Shown here one piece after another: positions 63,710 through 64,000 of a DNA stretch of 64,000 nt. A program made the position numbers and the translations under genes. The stretch comes from Vibrio echinoideorum (GTDB taxonomy: Bacteria > Pseudomonadota > Gammaproteobacteria > Enterobacterales > Vibrionaceae), in the NCBI RefSeq assembly GCF_024347455.1, contig NZ_AP025483.1:2604001-2668000 (forward strand). The letters are read 5' to 3'. Below the pieces are notes generated by a model. It was not told the DNA's origin. It worked only from the letters and a program-made list of their open reading frames with translations, and made no database searches. Position 1 is the first letter of the stretch. Each line of letters begins with the position of its first letter.

Positions 63710-64000
63710 ATGGTTAAGCCGGAGGTTCATAACGCCATTTTACTTGCGGAGAACAATTTACAATCAATCCTGCTTAAAGAGTCTATAGAGCAAAAAGTTA
63801 ATCTAAACATTAAACTCATATCACCAGAAAGGCTTAGTGTTAACTCACTACAAAACCAAGATTTAGAGTTGATTATTATTGATTTCCCTATAATGAGTAA
63901 ACAATGTATAGAAAGATACCAAGAGCTTAGAGATGGCGTAGAAAGTGACGTCCATGAAGTGTTGCTCAACACCCCACATGATTTCCCTCATTCTGAAATG
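63710..64000 (+). CDS. csgD: CsgD-like transcriptional regulator, cut by window end
   Basis: An open frame from the ATG at 63710 (MVKPEVHNAILLAENNLQSI) runs to the edge without a stop, giving 97 residues. An AAAGGAG site lies 6 bp upstream. The visible part looks like the receiver-like N-terminal domain of CsgD/VpsT regulators, with a central IIIDFPIMS segment near the usual phosphoacceptor strand. The LuxR-type helix-turn-helix would lie beyond the window. Its place beside curli genes supports control of csg expression. The call is tentative because only the N-terminus is seen. Confidence 0.7.
   Translation, partial: MVKPEVHNAILLAENNLQSILLKESIEQKVNLNIKLISPERLSVNSLQNQDLELIIIDFPIMSKQCIERYQELRDGVESDVHEVLLNTPHDFPHSEM

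Noticed and set aside
1..64000. CRISPR arrays, tRNA/rRNA genes, prophage or insertion sequences
   Set aside because: No regularly spaced repeats, transposase-like proteins or conserved RNA sequences were recognised.

Overview
The window looks like a piece of the main chromosome of a marine Vibrio, probably close to the Splendidus clade or V. fischeri. The signs are a sheathed polar-flagellum gene set with FlrA/FlrB and FlgO/FlgP/FlgT, several flagellin paralogues, a Vibrio-type chitobiase of 883 residues, and sigma-54 and sigma-28 promoters in the expected places. This taxonomy is inference from gene content; no rRNA or marker search was possible.

Region 1 (1-29.2 kb) is flagellar. On the minus strand, read from high to low coordinates, it holds cheV-cheR, the rod/hook/ring operon flgBCDEFGHIJ, flgKL, three flagellin genes, flaG-fliD-flaI-fliS, flrA and the start of flrB. 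flgA, flgM and flgN read the other way, as does flgT beyond the flgO-flgP pair (minus strand). Sigma-54-like sites were found in front of flgB, flgK, flgO and the flagellin next to flgL. Sigma-28 sites were found in front of the other two flagellins and flgM. This fits the FlrA > sigma-54/FlrC > FliA hierarchy of vibrios. A small unrecognised gene at 28.6 kb closes the region.

Region 2 (29.3-48.4 kb) is an aryl polyene (APE) pigment cluster. A plus-strand set of overlapping genes corresponds in order to apeC-apeR: chain-length factor, acyltransferase, two ACPs, membrane protein, aryl-acid ligase, two dehydratases, glycosyltransferase/acyltransferase, thioesterase, LolA-like protein, MMPL exporter, lipoprotein, ketosynthases and ketoreductase. 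An MIO-type aromatic ammonia-lyase gene is embedded in it. A divergent minus-strand group holds a lipoprotein gene (apeA position), a methyltransferase (apeB) and an FAD enzyme with flavin-dependent-halogenase motifs. Together they should make, modify and export an aryl-headed polyene lipid to the outer membrane.

Region 3 (48.4-59.6 kb) is mixed: gltX, a copper-exporting ATPase behind a MerR/CueR-type promoter, a DUF411 metal protein, a KdgM-like porin, a GH20 chitobiase, a TraB/GumN-family protein and a small secreted protein.

Region 4 (59.6-64 kb) is a curli locus. csgE-csgF-csgG read on the minus strand; two curlin-repeat genes, a small secreted protein and the start of a CsgD-like regulator (cut by the window end) read on the plus strand.

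No rRNA, tRNA, CRISPR array, prophage or insertion sequence was recognised.
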